Source: Pseudorhodoferax sp. Leaf267
GTDB taxonomy: Bacteria > Pseudomonadota > Gammaproteobacteria > Burkholderiales > Burkholderiaceae_C
Reading direction: 5' to 3'
NCBI RefSeq assembly: GCF_001422405.1
Contig: NZ_LMMV01000010.1
Coordinates: 1 to 33,900, forward strand
Length of the DNA: 33,900 nt
The position numbers and the translations under genes are program-made. Below the pieces are notes generated by a model. That model ran no database searches. It saw only the letters and a program-made list of their open reading frames with translations, and was not told the origin of the DNA. Positions 14,412 to 21,376 of this stretch are shown piece by piece (the first letter of the stretch is position 1; the number at the start of each line of letters is the position of its first letter).

Positions 14412-15611
14412 ATGCACCGCCGCACCCTGCTGCACGCCCTGGCCGCCACGCCCCTGGCCATGGCCAGCGCCCACCTGGCCGCTGCCAGCCACGGCACGCC
14501 GCGCGTGCTGCTCGTGTTCCTGCGCGGCGCCTACGACGCCGCCAACCTGCTGGTGCCGGCCACGTCCACGCTGTACCACGAGAAGCGGCCGACCATCGCG
14601 ATCGAGCCACCCGGCAGCGGGCCGGACGCCGCCGTGGCGCTGGACGCCGACTGGGGCCTGCATCCGGCCGTCGCGCGTTCCATGCGGCCGCTGTTCGAGC
14701 GCCGGCAACTGGCCTTCGTGCCGTTCGCCGGCACCGACGATGCGTCGCGCAGCCATTTCACGACGCAGAACAGCATCGAGCTCGGCCAGCCGCTGCAGGG
14801 CACGCGCGACCTGGGCTCCGGCTTCCTGAACCGCCTGGCCCAGGTGCTGGGCATGCGCGACGCCATCGCGTTCAGCGAGCGCCTGCCGCTGTGCTTGCGC
14901 GGCAACGTGGCCGTGCCCAACCTGGGCCTGGCCCGGCTGGCGCCGCCCGCGCTGGACGCGCGGCAGTCGCAGCTGGTGCGCGACATGTATGCCGGCACGC
15001 CGCTGGCCACGCCGGTGCAGGAGGGCTTTGCGGTGCGCGAGGCGGCCGAGCGCGACATCGAGGGCCTCGGCGCCATCGGCGAGATGGTGGAGGCCAACCA
15101 GAACGCCATCACGGCCAAAGGGTTCGAGGGCGAGGCGCGGCGCATCGCCCGGCTCATGCGCGAGCGCTACCACCTGGGCTTCGTCGACGTGGGCGGCTGG
15201 GACACGCACGCGAACCAGGGCGGACGCCACGGCTACCTGGCCAGCCGCCTGGACCAGCTGGGCCAGGGGCTGGCCGGCTTCGCCGACGAGATGGGCCCGG
15301 CCTGGGCCGACACCACCGTGGTCGTGCTCAGCGAATTCGGCCGCACCTTTGCCGAGAACGGCAACCGCGGCACGGACCACGGCCATGGCAGCGTCTACTG
15401 GGTGCTGGGCGGCGGCGTGCGCGGCGGGCGCATCGCGGGCGAGCAGGTGGCGCTGACCGCCGCCAACCTGCACCAGAACCGCGACTACCCGGTGCTCAAC
15501 GAATACCGTGCCTTGCTCGGCGGCCTGTTCGCGCGGCTGTACGGGCTGGACGCAGGCCAGCTCGGCCGCGTGTTCCCGGGCGCTACAACCGCAGACCTGG
15601 GCCTGGCCTGA
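14412..15611 (+). CDS. DUF1501 family secreted protein
   Basis: A 399-residue protein of the DUF1501 family, related to the sulfatase/alkaline-phosphatase fold. It has an N-terminal export signal (MHRRTLLHALAATPLAMASA, a weak Tat pattern) and the family motifs LLVFLRGAYDAANL, VDVGGWDTHANQGG and VLSEFGRTFAENGNRGTDHGHG. The Asp/His clusters in the last two motifs are plausible metal ligands. The start has GGAGCC upstream. It follows the DUF1800 gene by 17 bp and ends flush with the convergent PAP2 gene (stop codons adjacent at 15611/15612). The biochemical role is unknown. Confidence 0.9.
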   Translation: MHRRTLLHALAATPLAMASAHLAAASHGTPRVLLVFLRGAYDAANLLVPATSTLYHEKRPTIAIEPPGSGPDAAVALDADWGLHPAVARSMRPLFERRQLAFVPFAGTDDASRSHFTTQNSIELGQPLQGTRDLGSGFLNRLAQVLGMRDAIAFSERLPLCLRGNVAVPNLGLARLAPPALDARQSQLVRDMYAGTPLATPVQEGFAVREAAERDIEGLGAIGEMVEANQNAITAKGFEGEARRIARLMRERYHLGFVDVGGWDTHANQGGRHGYLASRLDQLGQGLAGFADEMGPAWADTTVVVLSEFGRTFAENGNRGTDHGHGSVYWVLGGGVRGGRIAGEQVALTAANLHQNRDYPVLNEYRALLGGLFARLYGLDAGQLGRVFPGATTADLGLA

Positions 15612-16424
15612 TCAGGCGCGGCGCCGGTAGCGCCGCAGCATCTCGATGCTGATCACGCAGACGGACAGCCAGGCCAGGCCGGAGGCGAAACCGGCCATCA
15701 CATCGCTGGCCCAGTGCACCTGCAGCAGAACGCGGCTCACGCCCATGCCGAAGGCCAGCGCCGCCGCCGCCAGCACGGCCGGCAGATGCCAGCGCGGCGG
15801 CAACAGGCGCAGGCCCAGGTAGGCCAGCATGCCGTAGACGACGACCGAGCCCGAGGTGTGGCCGCTCGGGAAGCTGAAGCCGTCGGCCACCGCGAAGCCA
15901 TGGTCGTGCACCGGCCGCACGCGCGCGAACACCTGCTTGAGCGCCTGGTTCAGCACGCCGTTGCCGGCGCAGGCCGCGGCCCAGCCCAGCGCCAGCCAGC
16001 GCCGCCCCTGCAAGGCCAGCAGCAGGGCCACGACGAGCACCAGCGCCGTCAGGGTGATCGGGTCGCCCAGGTGCGTCACGACGCTCACCACGCGCAGCAC
16101 GGCCGGCGACAGCGTCTGCGACAGCACCTCGGCCAGCCGGCTGTCGAACAGGCCCAGCTCTTCTTCGGCGTCCAGCGCTTCCATCATCTCGGTGAACAGC
16201 GCCGCCGCGCCCAGCACGACGCCGAAACCGATGGCCAGGCGCAGGCCCAGGAACAGCGCGGGCGGCAGGCTGCTGTCCTGCGGCCGCACCGTCCAGCGGC
16301 GCAGGCCGACGAAGCCCAGCGCAGTGCAGGCCAGCACCACGAGCAGCGCGCCGCCGAAGGCCGCCAGCGCATGCTGGCCGATGGTCTGTGCCCAGGCCTG
16401 GGCGGCGATGGCGTCCTGGTTCAT
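15612..16424 (-). CDS. PAP2-family membrane phosphatase
   Basis: A 270-residue integral membrane phosphatase of the PAP2 family, acting on lipid phosphates such as phosphatidate or undecaprenyl diphosphate. All three catalytic motifs are intact: KQVFARVRP (KX6RP), PSGHT, and SRVLLQVHWASD (SRX5HX3D). About six hydrophobic helices are visible, and the active site should face the periplasm. The start ATG overlaps the stop of the metallophosphoesterase gene as ATGA (16421-16424), so it is the last member of a coupled three-gene unit with the diacylglycerol kinase. The specific substrate cannot be told from the sequence. Confidence 0.92.
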   Translation of the reverse strand: MNQDAIAAQAWAQTIGQHALAAFGGALLVVLACTALGFVGLRRWTVRPQDSSLPPALFLGLRLAIGFGVVLGAAALFTEMMEALDAEEELGLFDSRLAEVLSQTLSPAVLRVVSVVTHLGDPITLTALVLVVALLLALQGRRWLALGWAAACAGNGVLNQALKQVFARVRPVHDHGFAVADGFSFPSGHTSGSVVVYGMLAYLGLRLLPPRWHLPAVLAAAALAFGMGVSRVLLQVHWASDVMAGFASGLAWLSVCVISIEMLRRYRRRA

Positions 16425-17245
16425 GCGGCTTCCCGTGTTTCGAGGTCCAGATCGTGCTGCGCGGCCTGCTCGAAGCAGCCATGCACGTCCACGTAGTCCC
16501 AGCGCTCCACGACGGCGTGGCGCCGGCCGGCGCCATCCACGCTGCGGCGCAGTACGTTGACCGAGTTGCCGGCCTCGGCGCGCGTGCGCGAGGAGATCGC
16601 CGTGCCTGCCTGCACGCACCAGGCGCGGCGCGCCAGGTCGGCATGCAGGCCGTGCAGCGCCAGCACGTAGGGCAGATGGATGTGGCCGCCGGCCACCAGG
16701 TCGGCACCAGCGGCCGACCAGCGGCGCACCGCCGCCTCGTGCCCGCGCAGCAGGTCGGTCGCGTCGCGATCGCGCGCCACTGCGACCGGCTGGTGCACGA
16801 CGACCACGCGCACCTGCGCCGGCGAGGCGCCGTGCAGAGCCTGCGCCACGCGCTCGATCTGCGCTGCCGAGACTTGGCCGTGCTTGTGCCGCCAGCGTCG
16901 CGTGGTCTTCACGCCGATGACCAGCCAGTCGGGCGAGCGGTGCACCGGCTCCAGCTCGGCGCCAAACGCGCGCTGGTGCCGTGCGTAAGGCGAGAACAGA
17001 CGCGCGAACGGGTTGAAGAGCGGCACATCATGGTTGCCTGGAATGGCCAACACGGCAGCGGGCCGCAGCCGGTCGGCGAAGGCGCGGGCGGCGGCGAACT
17101 GCGTGGGTGTCGCCCGCTGGGTGATGTCGCCGGACAAGACGACGAGCTCGGGCGCCAGGCCATGCACCAGCTGCACCAGCGCCTCGGCCACCGGCACGCG
17201 CTCGGTGCCGAAATGCGGGTCGGAGATCTGCACCAGGACGCTCAC
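16421..17245 (-). CDS. Metallophosphoesterase (calcineurin-like, class III phosphodiesterase type)
   Basis: A 274-residue cytoplasmic two-metal phosphoesterase. The metal-binding motifs occur in order: DPHFG (D-X-H) near residue 9, SGD, IPGNHD, VVHQP and GGHIH. The pattern fits the CpdA/GpdQ-like class III phosphodiesterases, but the substrate is open: cyclic nucleotides, glycerophosphodiesters or lipid-linked phosphates. The start is a GTG (MSVLVQISDPHFG) that overlaps the stop of the lipid kinase gene as GTGA (17242-17245); its own stop overlaps the PAP2 start. The middle position in this coupled trio suggests a shared role in lipid phosphate turnover. Confidence 0.9.
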   Translation of the reverse strand: MSVLVQISDPHFGTERVPVAEALVQLVHGLAPELVVLSGDITQRATPTQFAAARAFADRLRPAAVLAIPGNHDVPLFNPFARLFSPYARHQRAFGAELEPVHRSPDWLVIGVKTTRRWRHKHGQVSAAQIERVAQALHGASPAQVRVVVVHQPVAVARDRDATDLLRGHEAAVRRWSAAGADLVAGGHIHLPYVLALHGLHADLARRAWCVQAGTAISSRTRAEAGNSVNVLRRSVDGAGRRHAVVERWDYVDVHGCFEQAAQHDLDLETREAA

Positions 17246-18219
17246 TGGCGCTCCACCCGGTCCTCGGGCGCGGGCGCCAGCAGCCAGAGCCGTTGGGGCG
17301 CCACGCCGAAGGACAGCGGCGCGCGCAGCCACTGGATCTCGCCATCGGTGGCCACCTTCACGCGCGCCGAACGGCGTGGCGCGGCCGGCCGCACGACGAG
17401 CTGGTCGAATCCGAAGCGCAGCACGTCCTCGGCCTCGCCCAGCTTGCCGAACGCGCCGCGCAGCATCAGGCGCAGCATGGACAGCGTGCCCACCGGCTTG
17501 AGCATCAGCGCGACGAGCTGGTCCTGTGCCAGCAGGGCCGCCTCGGCCACGCCGATCTGCTCCAGCTGCAGCGCGTTGTTGGCCACGAACAGCGTGGACG
17601 TGCGCACGTCGCGCGCCACACCCTGGCACTGCACATGCAGGCGCAGCGGGCGGTGCGCATGGAACAGGGTGACCAGCGCCGACCACACGGCCACCGGGCG
17701 GCTGCGGCCGTAGCGCTGCTTGTAGGCCTCGCGGTCCTCGAGCAGCTGGGGGTACAGGCCCACGCTGGCGTTGACGATGAACACGCGGTCGTTGACCGTG
17801 CCGACCTGGACCGGCTCGACCTGCGCGCGCAGCAGCGCCCGCGTGGCGCGCTCGGTGTCGGCCGGAATGCCATGCGTGCGGCTGAAATAGTTGAAGGTGC
17901 CCTGCGGCAGCACGCCGAACGGCAGGCCCGCGGTCAGCACCGCCTGGGCCACGGCGCTGATGGTGCCGTCGCCACCGGCCGCCACCACGGCACCGCCGCG
18001 CCCGCGCGCCATCTGCACGGCGCGCGCCGCCACGTCGGCCACCGATGCACCGCGCTCGATCAGCAGCAGCTCGTGCTCGCGGCCTGCCTCATCCAGCACG
18101 GCGCTGATGGTCGCGCGCGTCTGCTCGGCATCGTCGCGGCCGGAGCCGGCGTTGAGCACGATGAACAAGGGACTGCCCGGGCCAAAGGCGGGCGTTGTGG
18201 CAGGGAAGGTGGGGGTCAC
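17242..18219 (-). CDS. Diacylglycerol/lipid kinase (DAGK catalytic domain, YegS-like)
   Basis: About 325 residues with the DAGK catalytic domain: LFIVLNAGSGR at the N-terminus, the nucleotide-binding AAGGDGTISAVAQ, and LPQGTFNYFSRTHGIP, the variant of PLGTGNDFAR common in proteobacterial members. Such enzymes phosphorylate diacylglycerol or related lipids at the inner membrane face. The start is uncertain: GTG at 18219 (VTPTFPATTP) is given here, while GTG at 18267 would add 16 residues; neither has a clear ribosome site. It is the first gene of an overlapping kinase-phosphoesterase-PAP2 unit and diverges from the EamA gene. Confidence 0.88.
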   Translation of the reverse strand: MTPTFPATTPAFGPGSPLFIVLNAGSGRDDAEQTRATISAVLDEAGREHELLLIERGASVADVAARAVQMARGRGGAVVAAGGDGTISAVAQAVLTAGLPFGVLPQGTFNYFSRTHGIPADTERATRALLRAQVEPVQVGTVNDRVFIVNASVGLYPQLLEDREAYKQRYGRSRPVAVWSALVTLFHAHRPLRLHVQCQGVARDVRTSTLFVANNALQLEQIGVAEAALLAQDQLVALMLKPVGTLSMLRLMLRGAFGKLGEAEDVLRFGFDQLVVRPAAPRRSARVKVATDGEIQWLRAPLSFGVAPQRLWLLAPAPEDRVERQ

Positions 18220-18325
18220 GGCCGGGCAGCTTAGCAGTGGCTCGAAGGCCGCCACGTCGGACAGCACCGGTGTTTACCAGCGCACCGACAATGCGGGCCC
18301 CCACCCGAGCGCGCAGGAGACCGCC

Positions 18326-19192
18326 ATTTCGTCCACCAACAACCGCCGCGGCATCCTCGCCATGCTGGGCGCCGTCAGCTTCTTCGCCTGGATGGACGCG
18401 GTGATGAAGCTGCTGGCCGCGCACTACCCCGCCGTGCAGGTGGCCGCGCTGCGCGGGCTGGCCGGCCTGCCGCTGGTCTGCCTGTATGTGTGGTGGCGCG
18501 GCGAGGCGGGCCGCGTGCTGCAAGTGCGCTGGCCGCTGCACCTGCTGCGCGGCGGGCTCGGTGTGGCCATGCTGACGCTGTTCGCGCATGGGCTGCAGAC
18601 CCTGCCGATGGCCGCGGCCTACACGCTGTTCTTCATCGCGCCCATCCTGATCACGCTGCTGTCGGTGCCCGTGCTGCACGAACGGGTGCGGCCCGCGCAC
18701 TGGCTGGCCATCGGCGTCGGCATGGCAGGCGTGCTGGTCGCACTGCGGCCGGACGGCGACGCGCTGATGAGCTGGGGCGCGCTCTCGGTGCTGGCCGCGG
18801 CCGGTTGCTATGCCGTCTCGGCGATCGCTGGTCGGCTGCTCACGCGCACCGACTCCAGCGCCAGCCTGGTGTTTTGGATGACGGTGCTGGTCGCCACGGG
18901 CGCCACGGCACTGGCCGCCGACGGCTGGGTGCCCTTGCGTGCTGAGCACGGCTGGACCATCGTGGCGTTGGCCGTGACCGGCTTCATCGGCCAGCTGTGC
19001 ATCACGGAAGCCTTCCGCCATGGCCAGGCCGCCGTGGTGGCGCCCTTCGAGTACGCGGCCCTGGCCTGGGCGGTGGCACTGGACTGGCTGCTGTGGCGCG
19101 CCCTGCCCGATGGCGCGACGCTGGCCGGGGCGGCCATCATCGTGGCCAGCGGCCTGTACCTGGTGCGGCTGGAGCGGCGCGCGCCGGCCTAG
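18326..19192 (+). CDS. EamA/DMT-family transporter, apparent ATT start
   Basis: A ten-helix drug/metabolite transporter with two EamA repeats, about 288 residues. Hydrophobic segments start at RRGILAMLGAVSFFAWMDAVMK, and the repeat motif TLPMAAAYTLFFIAPILITLLSV lies mid-protein; the second repeat ends AGAAIIVASGLYLVRLERR. The start is odd: AGGAG at 18314-18318 sits 7 bases before an in-frame ATT (18326), giving the N-terminus (M)SSTNNRRGILAM expected for this family. The first ATG (18362) falls inside helix 1. The frame is open for over 400 bp upstream but with no good ATG or GTG. The substrate is unknown. The 3' end overlaps the convergent GFA gene by 4 bp. Confidence 0.82.
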   Translation: MSSTNNRRGILAMLGAVSFFAWMDAVMKLLAAHYPAVQVAALRGLAGLPLVCLYVWWRGEAGRVLQVRWPLHLLRGGLGVAMLTLFAHGLQTLPMAAAYTLFFIAPILITLLSVPVLHERVRPAHWLAIGVGMAGVLVALRPDGDALMSWGALSVLAAAGCYAVSAIAGRLLTRTDSSASLVFWMTVLVATGATALAADGWVPLRAEHGWTIVALAVTGFIGQLCITEAFRHGQAAVVAPFEYAALAWAVALDWLLWRALPDGATLAGAAIIVASGLYLVRLERRAPA

Positions 19193-19719
19193 CGTTTGGC
19201 GCTCTTGCGTGCGGCCTTGGCCGCTGGCTTGGGCGACGTCTTGGGTGCGTGCCGCTCGTGCCATTCGGCCAGCGAGAAATCCGGGTAGGCATCGAAGCGC
19301 GTGTCGCCGCGCTTGCCTTCGACCGCCACCCACCCGGCCTTGGAGCCCAGCATGATGTGCGCGCTGTGCGGCGGCACCGGCAGCGGCGTGTCGATCGCGC
19401 TGGCGTGCGGGTGGATCAGCTCGGGCCATTGCGGATCGAACAGCCACAGCGCGCTGCCGCAGCGCCCGCAGAAATGGCGACGGCCGCTGCTGGTGTGCGG
19501 TGGCTTGCCCTCCTCGTGCAGCTGGGCCTGGTAGACGCGCAGATGGCGCTTGCCCGTCACCCGCATCGTGCTGGCATCGGCGCCCAGGTTGATCGCGTAG
19601 CCGCCACCGCCCGCGGTCTTGCGGCAGATGGAGCAGTAGCAGCGCATGAAGGGAATGGGCTGGTGCGCGGTGACCGAGAACTTCACGCTGCCGCAATGGC
19701 AGGAACCTTCGAGATGCAT
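19189..19719 (-). CDS. GFA-family zinc protein (glutathione-dependent formaldehyde-activating enzyme fold)
   Basis: A 176-residue protein of the GFA/CENP-V fold. The zinc-binding Cys clusters are present: CHCGSVKF at residues 7-14, CYCSICRK at about 27-34 and CGRCGSALW in the middle. The C-terminus is a Lys/Ala-rich basic tail (KTSPKPAAKAARKSAKR). The start gives MHLEGSCHCG; the frame is open upstream through the erpA terminator but nothing there looks coding. Many family members have no proven formaldehyde activity, so the biochemical role remains open. It lies downstream of erpA on the same strand but after a good terminator, so it is probably transcribed separately. Confidence 0.88.
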   Translation of the reverse strand: MHLEGSCHCGSVKFSVTAHQPIPFMRCYCSICRKTAGGGGYAINLGADASTMRVTGKRHLRVYQAQLHEEGKPPHTSSGRRHFCGRCGSALWLFDPQWPELIHPHASAIDTPLPVPPHSAHIMLGSKAGWVAVEGKRGDTRFDAYPDFSLAEWHERHAPKTSPKPAAKAARKSAKR

Positions 19720-19751
19720 GGCGGGCCTTTGGTGCAATCCCTTGCGGGCAC

Positions 19752-19774
19752 AAAAAAAGCGCCTGGCGGCGCTT
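19752..19774 (-). terminator. Intrinsic terminator downstream of erpA
   Basis: On the minus strand a perfect 7-bp stem (AAGCGCC, 19774-19768, paired with GGCGCTT, 19763-19757) with a 4-base loop runs into a T tract (T7 ending at 19752). It lies 50 bp past the erpA stop. Confidence 0.85.
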
Positions 19775-19823
19775 GCGTCTGGGTCGCTGCGACAGGCCCC
19801 TGGCGAGGCCGGCGCTGGCCGGG

Positions 19824-20189
19824 TCAGGCCGAGAAGCTCGATCCGCAGCCGCAGGTGCTGGTCGCATTCGGGTTCTTGATCACGAACTGGGCGCCCTGCA
19901 GGTCTTCCTTGTAGTCGATCTCGGCGCCGACCAGGTACTGGTAGCTCATGGCATCGATGAGCAGCGACACGCCGTTCTTGGTCATGGTCGTGTCGTCCTC
20001 GTTCGTGATCTCGTCGAACGTGAAACCGTAGGAGAAGCCCGAGCAGCCGCCGCCCTGCACGAAGACGCGCAGCTTCAGGTCGGGGTTGCCTTCCTCTGCG
20101 ATCAGGTCGGCCACCTTGGCGGCCGCGCTGTCCGTGAACAGGATGGGGGCGGGCATTTCGGTGGGGACGGTTTCGGCAAGGGCGCTCAT
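19824..20189 (-). CDS. erpA: Iron-sulfur cluster insertion protein ErpA
   Basis: A-type carrier that delivers iron-sulfur clusters to apoproteins such as those of isoprenoid synthesis and respiration. The 121-residue protein has the HesB/IscA/ErpA fold with all three cluster-binding Cys: Cys49 in [11 protein letters not shown] and the pair in the C-terminal TCGCGSSF. The N-terminal extension [21 protein letters not shown] is typical of betaproteobacterial ErpA. It lies downstream of rplM-rpsI on the same strand but beyond the rpsI terminator, and its own terminator follows at 19752-19774, so it is likely a single-gene unit. Confidence 0.95.
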   Translation of the reverse strand: MSALAETVPTEMPAPILFTDSAAAKVADLIAEEGNPDLKLRVFVQGGGCSGFSYGFTFDEITNEDDTTMTKNGVSLLIDAMSYQYLVGAEIDYKEDLQGAQFVIKNPNATSTCGCGSSFSA

Positions 20190-20305
20190 GGGGTGGACTC
20201 CGTGGATGTGGGGGCGATGCTACTGCAATCGGGTGTGCAGCGACGCGGCGCTGCGATGAACCGGCCATGCAAGTGCGGTCTTTGCGCGCGATGTCAAGGC
20301 CACAC

Positions 20306-20329
20306 AAAAAAACCGCCACGAGGGCGGTT
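20306..20329 (-). terminator. Intrinsic terminator downstream of rpsI
   Basis: On the minus strand AACCGCC (20329-20323) pairs perfectly with GGCGGTT (20317-20311) across a 5-base loop, followed by a T7 tract (20312-20306). It lies 33 bp past the rpsI stop and separates the ribosomal protein operon from erpA. Confidence 0.88.
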
Positions 20330-20361
20330 CGGGATCGCTGTGCCGGCGAACCGGCAGGGAA

Positions 20362-20754
20362 TCAGCGCTTGGAGAACTGCTTGCGGCGGCGTGCAGAGTG
20401 CAGACCGACCTTCTTGCGTTCCACTTCGCGGGCGTCGCGGGTCACGAAGCCGGCCTTGCTCAGCTCGGGCTTCAGAGCCGCGTCGTAGTCCAGCAGGGCG
20501 CGCGTGATGCCGTGGCGGGTGGCGCCGGCCTGGCCGGACTCACCGCCGCCGTGCACGTTGACCTGGATGTCGAAGGTCTCGACATGGTTGGTCAGAACGA
20601 GCGGTTGCTTGGCAATCATGATCGAGGTTTCGCGGCCAAAGAAATCCTGGATGTCCTTGCCGTTGACCGTGATCTTGCCGGTGCCCTTCTTGAGGAAGAC
20701 ACGAGCGACGCTGGATTTGCGACGGCCAGTGCCGTTGTTCCATTCACCAATCAT
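20362..20754 (-). CDS. rpsI: 30S ribosomal protein S9
   Basis: A 130-residue ribosomal protein with the family motifs [23 protein letters not shown] near the N-terminus, [15 protein letters not shown] in the middle and the basic tail ending RRRKQFSKR, which reaches the ribosomal P site. It starts 11 bp after rplM, the standard bacterial operon pair, and is followed by a strong terminator. Confidence 0.98.
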   Translation of the reverse strand: MIGEWNNGTGRRKSSVARVFLKKGTGKITVNGKDIQDFFGRETSIMIAKQPLVLTNHVETFDIQVNVHGGGESGQAGATRHGITRALLDYDAALKPELSKAGFVTRDAREVERKKVGLHSARRRKQFSKR

Positions 20755-20765
20755 TGTGTGGTTCC

Positions 20766-21194
20766 TCAGATTTCCAGGGCTTTGGGCTGCTGGGCGGTGT
20801 GCGGATGCTCAGCACCACCGTAGACCTTCAGCTTCTTGATCATCGCGTAGCCCAGCGGGCCCTTGGGCAGCATGCCCTTGACGGCCTTTTCCAATGCGCG
20901 GCCCGGATGGCGGGACTGCATGTCGCGGAAACTGGTGGCCGTGATGCCGCCGGGGAAACCGGAGTGGCGGTAGTAGATCTTGTCGAGGGACTTGGCACCC
21001 GTCACACGCAGCTTGCCTGCGTTGATGATGACGATGAAGTCGCCGGTGTCGACGTGAGGCGTGTAAATGGCCTTGTGTTTGCCGCGCAAACGGAGAGCAA
21101 CTTCGCTGGCTACTCGTCCGAGGACCTTGTCGGTCGCGTCAATCACAAACCACTCGTGCACGACCTCAGCGGGTTTTGCGCTGAAGGTAGTCAT
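20766..21194 (-). CDS. rplM: 50S ribosomal protein L13
   Basis: A 142-residue ribosomal protein of normal length: [27 protein letters not shown] near the N-terminus, [18 protein letters not shown], then [10 protein letters not shown] and the C-terminal [21 protein letters not shown]. The ATG at 21194 ([15 protein letters not shown]) was chosen; an upstream in-frame ATG at 21227 would add 11 residues not usual in the family. First gene of rplM-rpsI, with a promoter about 150 bp upstream and a long leader. Confidence 0.97.
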   Translation of the reverse strand: MTTFSAKPAEVVHEWFVIDATDKVLGRVASEVALRLRGKHKAIYTPHVDTGDFIVIINAGKLRVTGAKSLDKIYYRHSGFPGGITATSFRDMQSRHPGRALEKAVKGMLPKGPLGYAMIKKLKVYGGAEHPHTAQQPKALEI

Positions 21195-21345
21195 GGAGTT
21201 TCTCTTTGAGAACAATGGTTTGGGCAACCCTTTTCCACGTTCGGTGTTTCTCTGAAGGAAACCTCTTAGGTGGTTCCAGTGCTTTCAGGTGGTCACCTGT
21301 CGGCACTTTTCGCCGCGGGGTCAGCCATTCGCTGCGAAACCGCGC

Positions 21346-21376
21346 ATTATAGGCAAAACCGTGGCGGCTGTGTCAG
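21346..21376 (-). promoter_or_regulatory. sigma70 promoter of rplM-rpsI
   Basis: On the minus strand a perfect -10 box TATAAT (21351-21346) is preceded by CTGACA (21376-21371), a 5-of-6 match to the -35, with a slightly long 19-base spacer. The -35 overlaps the stop codon of the upstream kinase gene. The predicted transcript has a leader of about 145 bases before the rplM ATG. Confidence 0.65.

Noticed and set aside
12622-14610. 662-residue antisense open frame over the DUF1800 gene, and similar long frames at 11528-12889, 14169-15473 and 18089-19867
   Set aside because: High-GC shadows of well-supported genes without recognisable motifs or sensible composition.
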